64,000 bases of DNA from Calothrix sp. PCC 7507 (lineage in GTDB: Bacteria > Cyanobacteriota > Cyanobacteriia > Cyanobacteriales > Nostocaceae): assembly GCF_000316575.1 (NCBI RefSeq), contig NC_019682.1, forward strand, positions 5,877,501-5,941,500, read 5' to 3'. Positions 1 through 9,212 of this stretch are shown in pieces; position 1 is the stretch's first letter, and every line of letters begins with the position of its first letter. The position numbers and the translations under genes were made by a program. The notes beneath the pieces were generated by a model. It did no database searches. It was given only the letters and a program-made list of their open reading frames with translations, and was not told the origin of the DNA.

Positions 1-1668
1 TACGCTTGGAGAGGTTATGTCCTCGTGCAAATGAAAGATTACCAGGGTGCGCTTACCAATGCTAACAAATCCATTAGTCTTGATCCTAACTCTCGTACTA
101 CGGCCTTTGCCTATGCTGTCCTGGCTGGCGCTCATTTAGGTTTAAATGACACACAACAAGCCCTTGCCGCTACTAACCAAGTAATCCAGCGACTTCCTAA
201 CCAAGTAGATGCTTACAATCTACGGGGTCTGTTACGGGTGGAGACGAAAGACTATAAACTAGCGATCGCTGATTATGATCAGGCGCTGAGTTTTTTGGAG
301 TTCTCTGGTATTGGCATCACCTTCAATAGCGAAAAAAATCAAGGGCTAAAAATTACACAGGTGAATGACAACTCTCCAGCTATAAAAGGAGGGGTGAAAG
401 TTGGCGATCAGATTTTGGCAATTGATGGTAAACCCACTCTCAACATGACATCGGATGATGCCGCCAAGTTAATGCGGGGTCAAGAAGGTACTACAATCAG
501 CTTGCGAATTAAACGCCAAGGTAGAAGTGACTTTGACCTGAAGCTGAACCGGGTATTGATTAGCGATCCCAAAGCGGCGGAAATTTACAAAAACCGTGCT
601 GTTGCTCGCGCTAAATTAGAAGATGCTCAAGGAGCGATCGCCGATGCTCAGAAAGCCGCCGATTTATACCAAAGGCAAGGCAAAACAGCAGAGGCCCAAA
701 CTATACTCAACGCTCTCAAAAAACTACAAAATACTCCATCCGGTTCACAACCAACTACCCCATCCAATCAGTCAAATCCTCAAACAATTATCGCCACTGC
801 TAACGAAGCGATCGCCCGTAATCCTCAAGATGCCAATGCCTATACGAGGAGGGCAGCTGGGCGATATCAGCAAGGAGATAAACAAAAAGCATTAGAGGAT
901 TTAAACCAAGCCACCCGCTTCAATCGCAAACATTCGCTGGCTTGGGCTTTTCGCGGTGACGTGTTACGTGAGTTGGGACGAAACGAAGAGGCGATTACTT
1001 CCTATAGTCGGGCAGTAGAAGCTAACAGTCAATGGGGTACAGTGAAAGCTGCTGATGTTTATTTAACCCGAGGAAATCTCTACACAGATCAGGCAAACTA
1101 TCAGCGAGCTATTACCGATTATGACCAAGTAATTCGCTTAAATGCCAAAAGTGCCGTCGCCTACGCTTTACGGGGTTTAGCCTACCAGCGCCAGGGAAAC
1201 AATAAAGCAGCACTCTCGGACTTCAACCAAGCAGCACGGATCGATCCGAATAATGCCATTGCTTATTTTGCAAGGGGTTTGAGCTACCATACTCAGGGAG
1301 ACTATCAGGGGGCACTAGCCGCCTACGAAAAAGCAACTACCCTGGATGCAAAATTATTAGCAGCTGTTAATAACCTGGGACTAATCAAATATGAACTCCA
1401 AGATATGGAAGGAGCTATCCGCCAGTTTCAGGCTGCTGTTAACATTGACAGCAAATCTGCTGAACCTCAATTAGCCCTGGCAACAGCATTATATGTGAAA
1501 GGCGATCGCGATCGGGGTTTAGAACTAGCACAAGCAGCTCTGCGCCTAGACAAAAGATTTGCCAATATAGATTTCCTCAAGAAAAATTTTTGGGGCGATC
1601 GCATATTAGTAGATGTGCAGAAGCTCCTACAGAACCCCCAAATTCGCACCTTGCCATCTCGTCGCTAA
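1..1668 (+). CDS. TPR repeat protein with internal PDZ domain (5' partial)
   Basis: The frame is open from base 1, and the residues before the first Met at 25 already fit a TPR helix (YAWRGYVLVQMKDYQGAL), so the true start lies outside the window. The visible part is about 555 residues. Several TPR units (A-Y-x-x-R-G, followed about 20 residues later by A-I-x-x-x-N/D-P) come first. A PDZ domain follows at about residues 94-168 of the Met-25 frame (GIGITF, then GGVKVGDQILAIDG and a TTISLRIKR strand), of the type seen in C-terminal processing peptidases. A low-complexity Gln/Pro/Ser/Thr linker and about seven more TPRs complete it. No protease or other catalytic domain is seen. It is probably a scaffold for protein-protein contacts; the N-terminus, which may hold a signal peptide or an enzyme, cannot be judged. 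The partner is unknown. Confidence 0.85.
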   Translation, partial: YAWRGYVLVQMKDYQGALTNANKSISLDPNSRTTAFAYAVLAGAHLGLNDTQQALAATNQVIQRLPNQVDAYNLRGLLRVETKDYKLAIADYDQALSFLEFSGIGITFNSEKNQGLKITQVNDNSPAIKGGVKVGDQILAIDGKPTLNMTSDDAAKLMRGQEGTTISLRIKRQGRSDFDLKLNRVLISDPKAAEIYKNRAVARAKLEDAQGAIADAQKAADLYQRQGKTAEAQTILNALKKLQNTPSGSQPTTPSNQSNPQTIIATANEAIARNPQDANAYTRRAAGRYQQGDKQKALEDLNQATRFNRKHSLAWAFRGDVLRELGRNEEAITSYSRAVEANSQWGTVKAADVYLTRGNLYTDQANYQRAITDYDQVIRLNAKSAVAYALRGLAYQRQGNNKAALSDFNQAARIDPNNAIAYFARGLSYHTQGDYQGALAAYEKATTLDAKLLAAVNNLGLIKYELQDMEGAIRQFQAAVNIDSKSAEPQLALATALYVKGDRDRGLELAQAALRLDKRFANIDFLKKNFWGDRILVDVQKLLQNPQIRTLPSRR

Positions 1669-1711
1669 TTAAATCAGTGATTAGTTACAGTGTTTTTCAG
1701 AAATAAAACTG

Positions 1712-1976
1712 TAGTGGGACGACACAGCTAAAATGATGCAATAAAATTGTAGTAGCGTGTCTAGGCTAAATTTGTGCATTATATTGGGATGGAATTAAAC
1801 GCGGATGAACGCGGATGAACGCGGATAGGACTTATATTATTGCAACATTTTAGTCTAGACACGCCAGTAGGTTGGGTGGAGGCTTTGCGTAACCCAACGC
1901 CCTGATCAATGTTGGGTTGCGCTCCGCTTCACCCAACCTACGTCTAACGCACTATTTTAGCTGTGTCGTTCCACTA
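1712..1976. repeat. Nested inverted-repeat (MITE-like) elements
   Basis: The 411 bp between the TPR gene and the kinase gene contain no convincing ORF. The ends 1712-1734 and 1954-1976 form an inverted repeat matching at 22 of 23 positions (tagtgggacgacacagct at the left). A second inverted pair lies inside it (gcgtgtctaggctaaa near 1755 and its near complement near 1850-1865). There is a 10-bp tandem repeat (gcggatgaac) at 1801-1827, and an inner palindromic element with gtaggttgggt/acccaacctac arms. Similarity of 1755-1785 to 1979-2010 suggests one element inserted into another. No transposase is present, so these would be non-autonomous elements. Confidence 0.6.
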
Positions 1977-2079
1977 CTGGCGTGTCAAGGCTAATTCTGT
2001 GTATTAGATATAGTATCTTAAAAAAAGTATTGAGAGTGGAGAGCAAAAAGCAAAGCTACACTCCCCTATCTTCACAAAA

Positions 2080-3504
2080 TTAGTGAATTTCCAATGAATT
2101 AATTACTTGTTCAGCAGTTTTTGCTAAATCATCATATTGACTTTCTTCTGCTGCATAAGTAATGATGTAGGCTTTATTATTTATTAAAGTCCACACTGCT
2201 TTCCGTTTTACAGTATATTTATCTTCTTTCCCCGAATAAACTACCTCATGGGCTGGATGATTTGCTAGTTGAGTTAACCGCGATTCATCAATTTTAGCAT
2301 CCGTCAAAAATTGCGTTATTTCATTCACCTTTGAGCTAGTATATTCATCCAACGAAATAGTTTGTTTCAAATTTTCAATTTCTATAGTTATGTCACTTCG
2401 ATAAAGTTGAGTTACTTTTTTTGCAGGCGCTAAAAATTTAGCTATATCTGTTGTATTGGTATTATTTTGTCCTATTTCCTGGATTGACCAAGTTTGAGGA
2501 TATTTTATTTTAATTCCATAAACAGTATCTTCGTAAACCTTTAAACTTGATGATTCTTGTGATGTCGAGCTAAATATTTGTTGTAATCTGGGAACCACCA
2601 AAACCGCCACAGAAAAAATCATAGCTAACACCATCAAAGCTAAGGCAGGTTTCTTAATTTTTGACCACTGGTTATGATGATTTATAGTTAACTTTGCCAG
2701 TGCTTGTAAAACTATAGGTGCTGACTGATAACGTTCGGCGAAATGGTATTTCACCATCTGATCTAAAATGTCTGCTAGTTGAGGACTGACTGCTGCTTGG
2801 TTACGCCAAATAATGTCTAGTGTTTTCGGGTCTTTTGATAATTTGAGAGGAGAAATACCAGTCAGTGCTTGAATTCCAATGATTCCCACAGCGTAAATAT
2901 CGCTACACAGTTGCGGCTGTCCATGATATTGTTCACTAGGCATATAACCAGGAGTGCCAACGGCCACGGTTCTTTCCTGATTATTAACCATCAAAGTGCC
3001 AATTTCTTTTACTGCCCCAAAATCGATTAAAAAAAGCTTACCGTCAGCAGTGCGTCTGATTAAATTAGCAGGTTTAATATCGCGGTGAATCACGTTCTGC
3101 TGATGGACAAACTCTAATATTTTCAATATCTCTTGCAAAAAAGTAATTACTTTCTCTTCACTCCATTGTTGACCAGCTTTTAGTTCTGTGCTGAGATCAT
3201 TACCCTGTACATATTCCTGAACTAAATAAAATTCTTGACTTTCCTCAAAGTGAGCCAAGAGTCGTGGTATTTGCTCGTGGTTTCCTAACCTGTAAAGGAC
3301 ATCAGCTTCTGTATCGAATAGCCGCATTGCTTGTTGCAAAGCGTGCGGGTTGGTCAATTGGGGCTTGAAGCGTTTGACAACACAATCTGGATTGCGAGGT
3401 AAATCCATATCTTCAGCCAGATAAGTTTCCCCAAACCCTCCCTGTCCCAATTTGCTGACGATTTTGTAGCGACCCCGGAGCGTTGTTCCTAGCATTAAAT
3501 TCAC
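2080..3504 (-). CDS. Serine/threonine protein kinase with membrane anchor and PsbP-like outer domain
   Basis: This is a Hanks-type (PknB-like) kinase that transfers ATP phosphate to Ser/Thr. The domain covers residues 14-270: glycine loop LGQGGFGETYLA, catalytic loop VIHRDIKPANLI, LIDFGAVKEIG (DFG) and a GTPGYMPSEQ activation segment. One hydrophobic helix follows (LALMVLAMIFSVAVLVV, about residues 287-304). The last 150 residues resemble a PsbP-type fold (YGIKIKYPQTWSIQE) and should lie outside the cytoplasm. The architecture is common in filamentous cyanobacteria. The ATG at 3504 leaves only a short leader before the kinase fold, as expected. The gene stands alone, so its target cannot be inferred. 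Confidence 0.93.
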   Translation of the reverse strand: MNLMLGTTLRGRYKIVSKLGQGGFGETYLAEDMDLPRNPDCVVKRFKPQLTNPHALQQAMRLFDTEADVLYRLGNHEQIPRLLAHFEESQEFYLVQEYVQGNDLSTELKAGQQWSEEKVITFLQEILKILEFVHQQNVIHRDIKPANLIRRTADGKLFLIDFGAVKEIGTLMVNNQERTVAVGTPGYMPSEQYHGQPQLCSDIYAVGIIGIQALTGISPLKLSKDPKTLDIIWRNQAAVSPQLADILDQMVKYHFAERYQSAPIVLQALAKLTINHHNQWSKIKKPALALMVLAMIFSVAVLVVPRLQQIFSSTSQESSSLKVYEDTVYGIKIKYPQTWSIQEIGQNNTNTTDIAKFLAPAKKVTQLYRSDITIEIENLKQTISLDEYTSSKVNEITQFLTDAKIDESRLTQLANHPAHEVVYSGKEDKYTVKRKAVWTLINNKAYIITYAAEESQYDDLAKTAEQVINSLEIH

Positions 3505-3718
3505 CTAGGCTGATGTCAGTTATCATTCATAGAATAATTGATCCCGATTTTCTCACATAATTTAACATTCAGTAAAAATGCGTCGTTTGCATCTTCCCAC
3601 GGACAACTGTAGAGGCGAGGAAGGGAATTTGCGTGATTCTTAAAGGTAGGTTTTTTATGACTAATGACCAAAAATTAATGATTCAATATAGTTAGTGAAG
3701 TATTGTGGAGAAACATAG

Positions 3719-3814
3719 ATGTTAGCAGTTGTAGCTTATATTGGCTTCTTGGCTTTGTTTACTGGCATTGCAGTAGCGCTGTTGTTTGGTCTACGTGCAG
3801 TTAAGGTGCTTTAA
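3719..3814 (+). CDS. petL: Cytochrome b6f complex subunit 6 (PetL)
   Basis: This is a 31-residue protein beginning [18 protein letters not shown] and ending in FGLRAVKVL. It is a single transmembrane helix with a short basic tail. Length and sequence agree closely with cyanobacterial PetL, which sits at the periphery of the thylakoid cytochrome b6f complex and helps stabilise the dimer. A GGAG sequence at 3707-3710 is well placed as a ribosome binding site. The gene stands alone, with a long inverted repeat just downstream that may end transcription. It is short enough to be missed by ordinary gene calling. Confidence 0.9.
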   Translation: MLAVVAYIGFLALFTGIAVALLFGLRAVKVL

Positions 3815-3825
3815 TCAACAGTTAT

Positions 3826-3875
3826 CAGTGAACAGTCATCAGTGAACAGTTGGTAGACCTGATGACTGTTCACTG
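3826..3875. repeat. Perfect 17-bp inverted repeat downstream of petL
   Basis: Bases 3826-3842 (cagtgaacagtcatcag) are the exact reverse complement of 3859-3875, with a 16-base loop. It could form a strong hairpin at the 3' end of the petL transcript. There is no clear T-run, so it may stabilise the mRNA rather than act as a classical terminator. The arms belong to the cagtgaacagt/aactgataactg repeat family scattered in this window, for example near 3950, 5040, 23600 and 25140. Confidence 0.6.
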
Positions 3876-3936
3876 ACCGATATTAACTAAGCTTTGGTTA
3901 CTGGTATCGCTGTGAGGCTACTTTAATTAACATTTA

Positions 3937-4965
3937 TCAGGTTTGATAACTGCTAACTGATAACTGTTTACTGATTTTTTGAATAGGTGGACGCATTTCT
4001 AAACCCAGTAAGTTGAGCATTTCTTGATCAGCATCGTAATCTGGACAAGGAGTAGTGACTGTTAACATTTTGTTATCGTCGCTGGAAAAGATAGAATTAG
4101 CCCCTGCCATGAAGCAGAAAGCTTGTTCAACTTGAGAAAGTCGCGCCCTTCCAGCACTGAGACGCACGTCAGAAGTTGGCATCACAATCCTGGTTGTAGC
4201 AATCATCCGCACAATATCCCAAATAGGGACATCGGGCTGATCTTCTAAGGGTGTGCCTGGTACTTGTGAGAGAATATTAATCGGGACTGACTCCGGATGG
4301 GGCTGGAGGTTAGCCAGAGTGTGTAACATCCCCACGCGGTCATCAACGGTTTCACCCAAACCAAGAATACCGCCAGAGCAGACAGTAACATTTGTTTGGC
4401 GGACATTATCGATTGTATTTAGGCGATCGCTATAAGTCCTAGTAGAAATGATAGTACTGTAATGCTCCCGTGAGGTATCTAAGTTATGGTTGTAAGCGTA
4501 AAGTCCTGCTGCTTCTAAACGCTGGGCTTGATCGGCTGTAAGCATACCCAGAGTACAACATACTTCTAAACCCATTGCAGTTACTTCCTGAACCATTTCG
4601 AGGACTGTCTCAAATTGAGAGTTATCCCGCACTTCCCGCCAAGCAGCACCCATGCAAACACGACTGACACCTTTGAGTTTGGCTGTTTGAGCAATATTAA
4701 TGACGGTGTTTTTTTCTAAGAGTGCTTCTGCTTTTACCTCAGTTTTGTAGCGGGAAGATTGAGCGCAGTAGCTACAATCTTCTGGACAGCCTCCTGTCTT
4801 AATAGAGATTAGCTTACAAACTTGTATTTTTTTTGAGTCATGATATTGGCGATGCACGCTAGCAGCTTGATAAATCAGCTCTAGCAATGGCGTGTTATGT
4901 ATCTTCCGAATCTCTGCTTCCTGCCAATCGTAGCGTATTCCCACCACATCACTATCCTTTATCAA
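3937..4965 (-). CDS. bioB: Biotin synthase
   Basis: This radical-SAM enzyme inserts sulfur into dethiobiotin to make biotin. The 342-residue length is normal for the family. The [4Fe-4S] motif is visible as [14 protein letters not shown] (CxxxCxxC). Further family motifs are [29 protein letters not shown] and LSAGRARLS, which contribute to the second iron-sulfur site and substrate binding. The last 12 residues ([13 protein letters not shown]) come from a copy of the aactgataactg intergenic repeat, so the C-terminus has been extended or replaced by repeat DNA. No other biotin gene is adjacent. Confidence 0.96.
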   Translation of the reverse strand: MIKDSDVVGIRYDWQEAEIRKIHNTPLLELIYQAASVHRQYHDSKKIQVCKLISIKTGGCPEDCSYCAQSSRYKTEVKAEALLEKNTVINIAQTAKLKGVSRVCMGAAWREVRDNSQFETVLEMVQEVTAMGLEVCCTLGMLTADQAQRLEAAGLYAYNHNLDTSREHYSTIISTRTYSDRLNTIDNVRQTNVTVCSGGILGLGETVDDRVGMLHTLANLQPHPESVPINILSQVPGTPLEDQPDVPIWDIVRMIATTRIVMPTSDVRLSAGRARLSQVEQAFCFMAGANSIFSSDDNKMLTVTTPCPDYDADQEMLNLLGLEMRPPIQKISKQLSVSSYQT

Positions 4966-5288
4966 TCTGTCTACTGTTCGTCAGTTATCAGTTTCATCAC
5001 TCAGGTAACAGTCTCCCAGCATCCACCTGATCACTGTTAACTGTTAACTGTTCACTGATTTAAATCAGCTTATCAAGATTTTGAGTGGATGGCCGATTAA
5101 CAGTAAAAATACTCATGCTAATAATTATAAACAAGGTGATAGCCTAGGCTTTCTCAAGCATTAAGTGTTTAATTTTCATGGGATGACACAATCAGGGTCG
5201 CTGCTGTTAAATTTAAGAAATGTTGGGATATCTTGGCAAATTTCTGTAAAGTAGGCCACATTTTATCTGTTAAATCTTGGCAAATCTG
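4966..5288. other. Intergenic region with gttaactgtt-type repeats
   Basis: This 323-bp gap lies between divergent genes (bioB on minus, a small ORF on plus). The bioB-proximal part has several copies of the family repeat (gttaactgttaactgttcactg near 5035-5060). The rest is AT-rich and should hold promoters for both sides. No RNA gene or ORF is seen. Confidence 0.4.
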
Positions 5289-5483
5289 ATGAATACACAG
5301 CGTCACGAAATCATGAAATTGCCGACAGAAGCATCTTCGGCTACAGAATCTACTCCTTTGCGTAGTTATGTTGTCAGAAATATAGAAATCTTAAAATCAA
5401 TTATTATTTCTATCGAAATCACTCAAGAAGCGATCGCTCCCATGATAGCTGGCTTGATTGTGGTTACAATACTTTTCCTGTAA
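5289..5483 (+). CDS. Small hypothetical membrane protein
   Basis: This is a 64-residue ORF from ATG 5289; a TTG at 5277 could extend it by four residues. The N-terminal 35 residues are polar, followed by a hydrophobic C-terminal helix (MIAGLIVVTILFL) that ends the protein. One in-frame HIP1 octamer is present, as in real genes of this genome. I do not recognise the family. It could be a small thylakoid or plasma-membrane protein, or a chance ORF; there is no strong ribosome binding site. Confidence 0.4.
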   Translation: MNTQRHEIMKLPTEASSATESTPLRSYVVRNIEILKSIIISIEITQEAIAPMIAGLIVVTILFL

Positions 5484-5578
5484 GGATTAAACCAACCGCT
5501 ACTACATAAAGTAGGCATGAGAGCAGTCAAAACAGCCGATAAGTGTTCTTAGAAGATATCACGTTACGCATCTAGTTT

Positions 5579-6151
5579 ATGAAGTCAGAACTACCACTAA
5601 TAACAAGCGATCGCTTACTATTAAGAATTCCGATTCAAGAAGATATCCCCTACATTCTCAAATACTTTATTCATAATAAAACCTATCTCACTCCATTCTA
5701 TCCGACTTGGGCAGAAAGTTTTTTCACAGAAGAGTATTGGCAATATCAAATTGAGGGTAGTTTGCTAGAATTTATCAATGGACACTCATTAAAGCTAGTT
5801 ATTTCTCCTAAAAAAAATATCACTAGAATTATCGGAACTATCAACTTTAGCAATTTTGTCCGTGGAGCCGCCCACTTTTGTTTTGTAGGATATAGTCTCG
5901 CAGAAGATGAACAAAGTAAAGGGTACATGACGGAAGGGCTAAAAGCCGCTACTGAGTATGTCTTTCATGAATTAAATATGCACCGCATCATGGCAAATTA
6001 TATGCCACACAATCAACGGAGTGGGAATGTTCTCAAAAGACTTGGTTTTGTTGTCGAAGGATATGCTAGAGACTATTTGCTAATTAATGGAGAATGGCAA
6101 GATCATATTCTTACTAGTCTCACAAATCCTCACTGGCAAATACCTCTGTAA
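5579..6151 (+). CDS. GNAT family N-acetyltransferase (RimJ/RimL-like)
   Basis: A 190-residue protein with the layout of Acetyltransf_3 enzymes, which use acetyl-CoA to acetylate N-terminal residues or small amines. The start reads SDRLLLRIPIQEDIP, typical of RimJ-like proteins. The core strands GTINFSNF and FVGYSLAEDEQSKGYMTEGL carry the acetyl-CoA pyrophosphate loop (Q/R-x-x-G-x-x/M). NQRSGNVLKRLGF is the conserved end motif. The substrate cannot be told from sequence. It is a single gene; the next gene starts 64 bases downstream on the same strand and could be cotranscribed. Confidence 0.9.
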   Translation: MKSELPLITSDRLLLRIPIQEDIPYILKYFIHNKTYLTPFYPTWAESFFTEEYWQYQIEGSLLEFINGHSLKLVISPKKNITRIIGTINFSNFVRGAAHFCFVGYSLAEDEQSKGYMTEGLKAATEYVFHELNMHRIMANYMPHNQRSGNVLKRLGFVVEGYARDYLLINGEWQDHILTSLTNPHWQIPL

Positions 6152-6215
6152 AAATTTAAAATGATAAATTAATAGAGGTAAGATTAAAGAAAGAATAAAT
6201 GAAGCTTTACTGATA

Positions 6216-7673
6216 ATGACTCTGGCTGAAACTCCTAACAACGCCAATTCTTCCAATCCTTTTCTTACCCTCAACTACGAAAGTGCTTTGGAATCTCTCG
6301 GTGATGACTACTACGATGAGGTAGCACCTGCAGAATTTCCCCAACATATCCTGCGCTGGCGCAATGATGCAATTTTACCCCGCTTAGGCTTAAATCCCCA
6401 AGCCGTCACAGATGAAGATTTCATCACAGCCTTTGGTAAATTTCAAGAGCGTAAACCACTATTAGCACTGCGCTACCACGGTTATCAATTTGGTGAATAT
6501 AACTCTGGATTAGGTGATGGTAGAGGCTTTCTCTACGGACAAGTGCGCGGTACTGATGGTGAATTGTACGACTTTGGGACTAAAGGTTCTGGTAAAACCC
6601 CTTACTCCCGTGGTGGTGACGGAATGCTGACACTCAAAGGTGGGGTACGGGAAGTTATCGCCGCAGAAGCTTTACACCATTTGGGTGTTCGTACCTCCCG
6701 CTGCTTAACCATGATTGAAACAGGTTTAGCCCTGTGGCGGGGTGATGAACCATCACCTACCCGTTCGTCGGTGATGGTGAGGATGAATCGTTCTCATATT
6801 CGGTTTGGCACTTTTGAACGACTGCACTATTTACGCCGTCCGGATTTAACTGAAAAGTTGTTAAATCATGTAATTGAGCAATATTACCCGCACTTAATTA
6901 GGGAAGAGGATAAATACGCTCTGTTTTATGCAGAATTAGTCCAAAGAGTAGCAGAATTAGTAGCACAATGGATGGCTGCTGGTTTTTGCCATGCAGTTTT
7001 GAATACTGACAATATGTCGATTAGTGGGGAGAGTTTTGACTACGGACCTTATGCTTTTATCCCTACTTATGACCCTTACTTTACGGCTGCATACTTTGAT
7101 TATTATAGACGCTATTGTTATAGTTATCAACCAGGTATTTGTAAGTTAAATTTAGACATGCTTCAAGAACCGTTAAAGGCAGTTATTGCTCCAGATGATT
7201 TGGAGGCGGGATTAGCCCATTTTGATGACTATTATCATACTGAATACCGCTCTTTAATGTTGAGAAAGTTAGGTTTTGAACAGTTGCAAAATCCCGGAGT
7301 TAATGAGCTTTTGCAGCTAACGATTCAGTTTTTGCAAGATAGCCAGGTTGGTTATCATCAGTTTTTCTCAGAAATGGCTCGCACCTTTTCATCTAAATGG
7401 CGAGATGATCCGGCATTTGTCATGCATAATTCTGATATTGTGCCAGCATTGGGAACATCACCAGTTTTTGATAATTGGTCTATTTTATATCACAAAATTT
7501 TGAATGATTTTGATCCCGATCAACTAGATACAATTGCTCAAACTCTAGCTGTGAGTAATCCTAAAACTGTTTTATTAAGACCTGTGATTGAGTCGATTTG
7601 GGAACCAATTGCTCAGGAAGATAATTGGCAACCTTTTTATGAGTTAATTGAGCGGATTCAGTCTAGAGATTAA
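6216..7673 (+). CDS. selO: SelO/YdiU family protein adenylyltransferase (AMPylator)
   Basis: This 485-residue pseudokinase-fold enzyme moves AMP from ATP onto Ser/Thr/Tyr of target proteins; E. coli SelO acts in redox homeostasis. Family motifs are [29 protein letters not shown], the [17 protein letters not shown] helix, and the metal site [16 protein letters not shown] followed by SFDYGPYAF. Most SelO proteins have GFVHGVMNTDNMS here, so the site is conserved. No C-terminal CxxU/CxxC motif is seen. The ATG at 6216 matches the expected N-terminus. Confidence 0.94.
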   Translation: MTLAETPNNANSSNPFLTLNYESALESLGDDYYDEVAPAEFPQHILRWRNDAILPRLGLNPQAVTDEDFITAFGKFQERKPLLALRYHGYQFGEYNSGLGDGRGFLYGQVRGTDGELYDFGTKGSGKTPYSRGGDGMLTLKGGVREVIAAEALHHLGVRTSRCLTMIETGLALWRGDEPSPTRSSVMVRMNRSHIRFGTFERLHYLRRPDLTEKLLNHVIEQYYPHLIREEDKYALFYAELVQRVAELVAQWMAAGFCHAVLNTDNMSISGESFDYGPYAFIPTYDPYFTAAYFDYYRRYCYSYQPGICKLNLDMLQEPLKAVIAPDDLEAGLAHFDDYYHTEYRSLMLRKLGFEQLQNPGVNELLQLTIQFLQDSQVGYHQFFSEMARTFSSKWRDDPAFVMHNSDIVPALGTSPVFDNWSILYHKILNDFDPDQLDTIAQTLAVSNPKTVLLRPVIESIWEPIAQEDNWQPFYELIERIQSRD

Positions 7674-7813
7674 TATAGGAATCTGGTTTGATTTGGGAAA
7701 AAATCTTAGCACTTGTAGGCACCTCTAAACATGGGTGAAATTATCGAATTGGCAAAACAACAACGGCAGCAGAAAGAATCCGTATAATGGCGATTTTATT
7801 TGCTATGTGTTGC

Positions 7814-8866
7814 TTATGAATTCTGAATTCTGCTATAAACTTGACCAAAACTATGATCGGGATTAATTTCAATTACTAAGTCAACTGCTATGGAATCTTG
7901 GATTAAGGGTTTAATGAATAATTCTGGATGTAGCGATCGCCAAAAATAATTGACAAATTCTTCAATCTCTTGGTCACTCATCCCCGGTTTACCCGCAGCT
8001 ATCATCTGTCGTTCTGCCTGTTTGCGCCATGCTAAAGAACAGCGATAATCTTGAGGATACAGCACAATTAAGCTATCTAACCGTTCCCACAAAGGTAGAT
8101 AATCTTTTAGCTGATGATTCACATCACGGGCAAATTGGCGATCTGCATCTGTGATGATTGGCGGTGGTGCAGTATCAAATATCTCTGGATTGATTGGTTT
8201 CACACCAACAAACCAACCTTCAAATAGCAGAATATCCACGCTGGGAAAAATTTCTGAGGTGGTACGATCGCCTGCGCCTTTATAAGCAGATTTATCAAAA
8301 CGGGGTATAAAAACAGGAGTTTTACCCTGACGAATATCATCTAATACATTTAAACCCAAATCGATATCATGGGTTCCTGGTGGGCCACGCCAAACTAAGC
8401 GGGGGTCTTTTTTGGTTAATTCCAGGCGATCGCTATAAGTTTTATACAGGTCATCTAATGATAAACTCACGCTCACATATCCCAATTGCTGGAGAATTAA
8501 GCTGAGAACCTTAGACATTGTGGTTTTACCCGTTCCTTGTCCTCCCAAAATTCCCTGGATGAAGGGGCGTCCCAAATTTTGGCGCTGGGATGCTATTTTC
8601 ATTCCTAAGGGTAGCCACACATCCCACAACACCTCTAACATTTCCTGGGGTGGGACTTGCAGGGTAGTTTGGCAAAATTGGCTAAATGCTGGGAAAACAG
8701 ATTTGAGTAAATGCGATCGCTTTTCGATGACTTCATCCACATTTTCTGGTGTCATCCCCAAAGCCTCTGCTTTTAATTTATCCGCCAGTAGTGCTTCCCG
8801 CGCTTTCTGCAGCCAATTTTCCCCTATCGCATCCGTTGTCAAAATTTCACTCAACCACAAATTCAT
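7814..8866 (-). CDS. glyK: D-glycerate 3-kinase
   Basis: Phosphorylates glycerate to 3-phosphoglycerate, the last step of the photorespiratory glycolate pathway, returning carbon to the Calvin cycle. It is a P-loop kinase related to uridine kinase and phosphoribulokinase: Walker A GGQGTGKTTMSK at about residues 107-118, then LSLDDLYKTYSDR and GPPGTHDIDLG. The 350-residue length matches plant and cyanobacterial GLYK. The frame can begin at GTG 8869, but ATG 8866 directly follows and is preferred. A Ycf20-like gene ends 13 bases upstream on the same strand, so the two are probably cotranscribed. Confidence 0.9.
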   Translation of the reverse strand: MNLWLSEILTTDAIGENWLQKAREALLADKLKAEALGMTPENVDEVIEKRSHLLKSVFPAFSQFCQTTLQVPPQEMLEVLWDVWLPLGMKIASQRQNLGRPFIQGILGGQGTGKTTMSKVLSLILQQLGYVSVSLSLDDLYKTYSDRLELTKKDPRLVWRGPPGTHDIDLGLNVLDDIRQGKTPVFIPRFDKSAYKGAGDRTTSEIFPSVDILLFEGWFVGVKPINPEIFDTAPPPIITDADRQFARDVNHQLKDYLPLWERLDSLIVLYPQDYRCSLAWRKQAERQMIAAGKPGMSDQEIEEFVNYFWRSLHPELFIKPLIQDSIAVDLVIEINPDHSFGQVYSRIQNS

Positions 8867-8879
8867 CACTCAGACTCCC

Positions 8880-9212
8880 TCAAGAACCCAGTTTCAAGGC
8901 TTCGATAAACAAGCTATAGGTAAAACCCACCTTGAGTAAGTTTAGTGCTTCTACCCAGAGCGATCGCTTAGACAAAAAGCTACGGTTATAAAAAATTCTG
9001 CTACTGATCTCCGTCAGAAATACTAAAAATGCAGCGACAACAATGTCCCAGTCTGCCTTTTGTCCCGCCGTAGTTGAAACTGCTGTTCCTAGAAAAAAAC
9101 CGAATAAAAAACTAATCACCAGCAGCGACAGTCGCCGCCAAGGATTAGTAAACCATTCCCCCAAGCGCCTAGCAATGGCGTCGAATAAGTTATTTAGACG
9201 AGTATTTTGCAT
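8880..9212 (-). CDS. Ycf20-like (DUF565) membrane protein
   Basis: This 110-residue protein has the DUF565/Ycf20 pattern: an amphipathic start (RLNNLFDAIARRLGEWFTNPWRR), a first helix (LSLLVISFLFGFFLGTAVS), a second helix (DIVVAAFLVFLTEISSRIFY) and a third near the C-terminus. The family occurs in cyanobacteria and plastids; a Chlamydomonas/Arabidopsis relative is linked to photoprotection (NPQ), but the biochemical role is unknown. It lies immediately upstream of the glycerate kinase gene on the same strand. Confidence 0.85.
   Translation of the reverse strand: MQNTRLNNLFDAIARRLGEWFTNPWRRLSLLVISFLFGFFLGTAVSTTAGQKADWDIVVAAFLVFLTEISSRIFYNRSFLSKRSLWVEALNLLKVGFTYSLFIEALKLGS

Noticed and set aside
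7730-7786. 18-codon ORF (MGEIIELAKQQRQQKESV)
   Set aside because: Too short, no family and no clear ribosome binding site.
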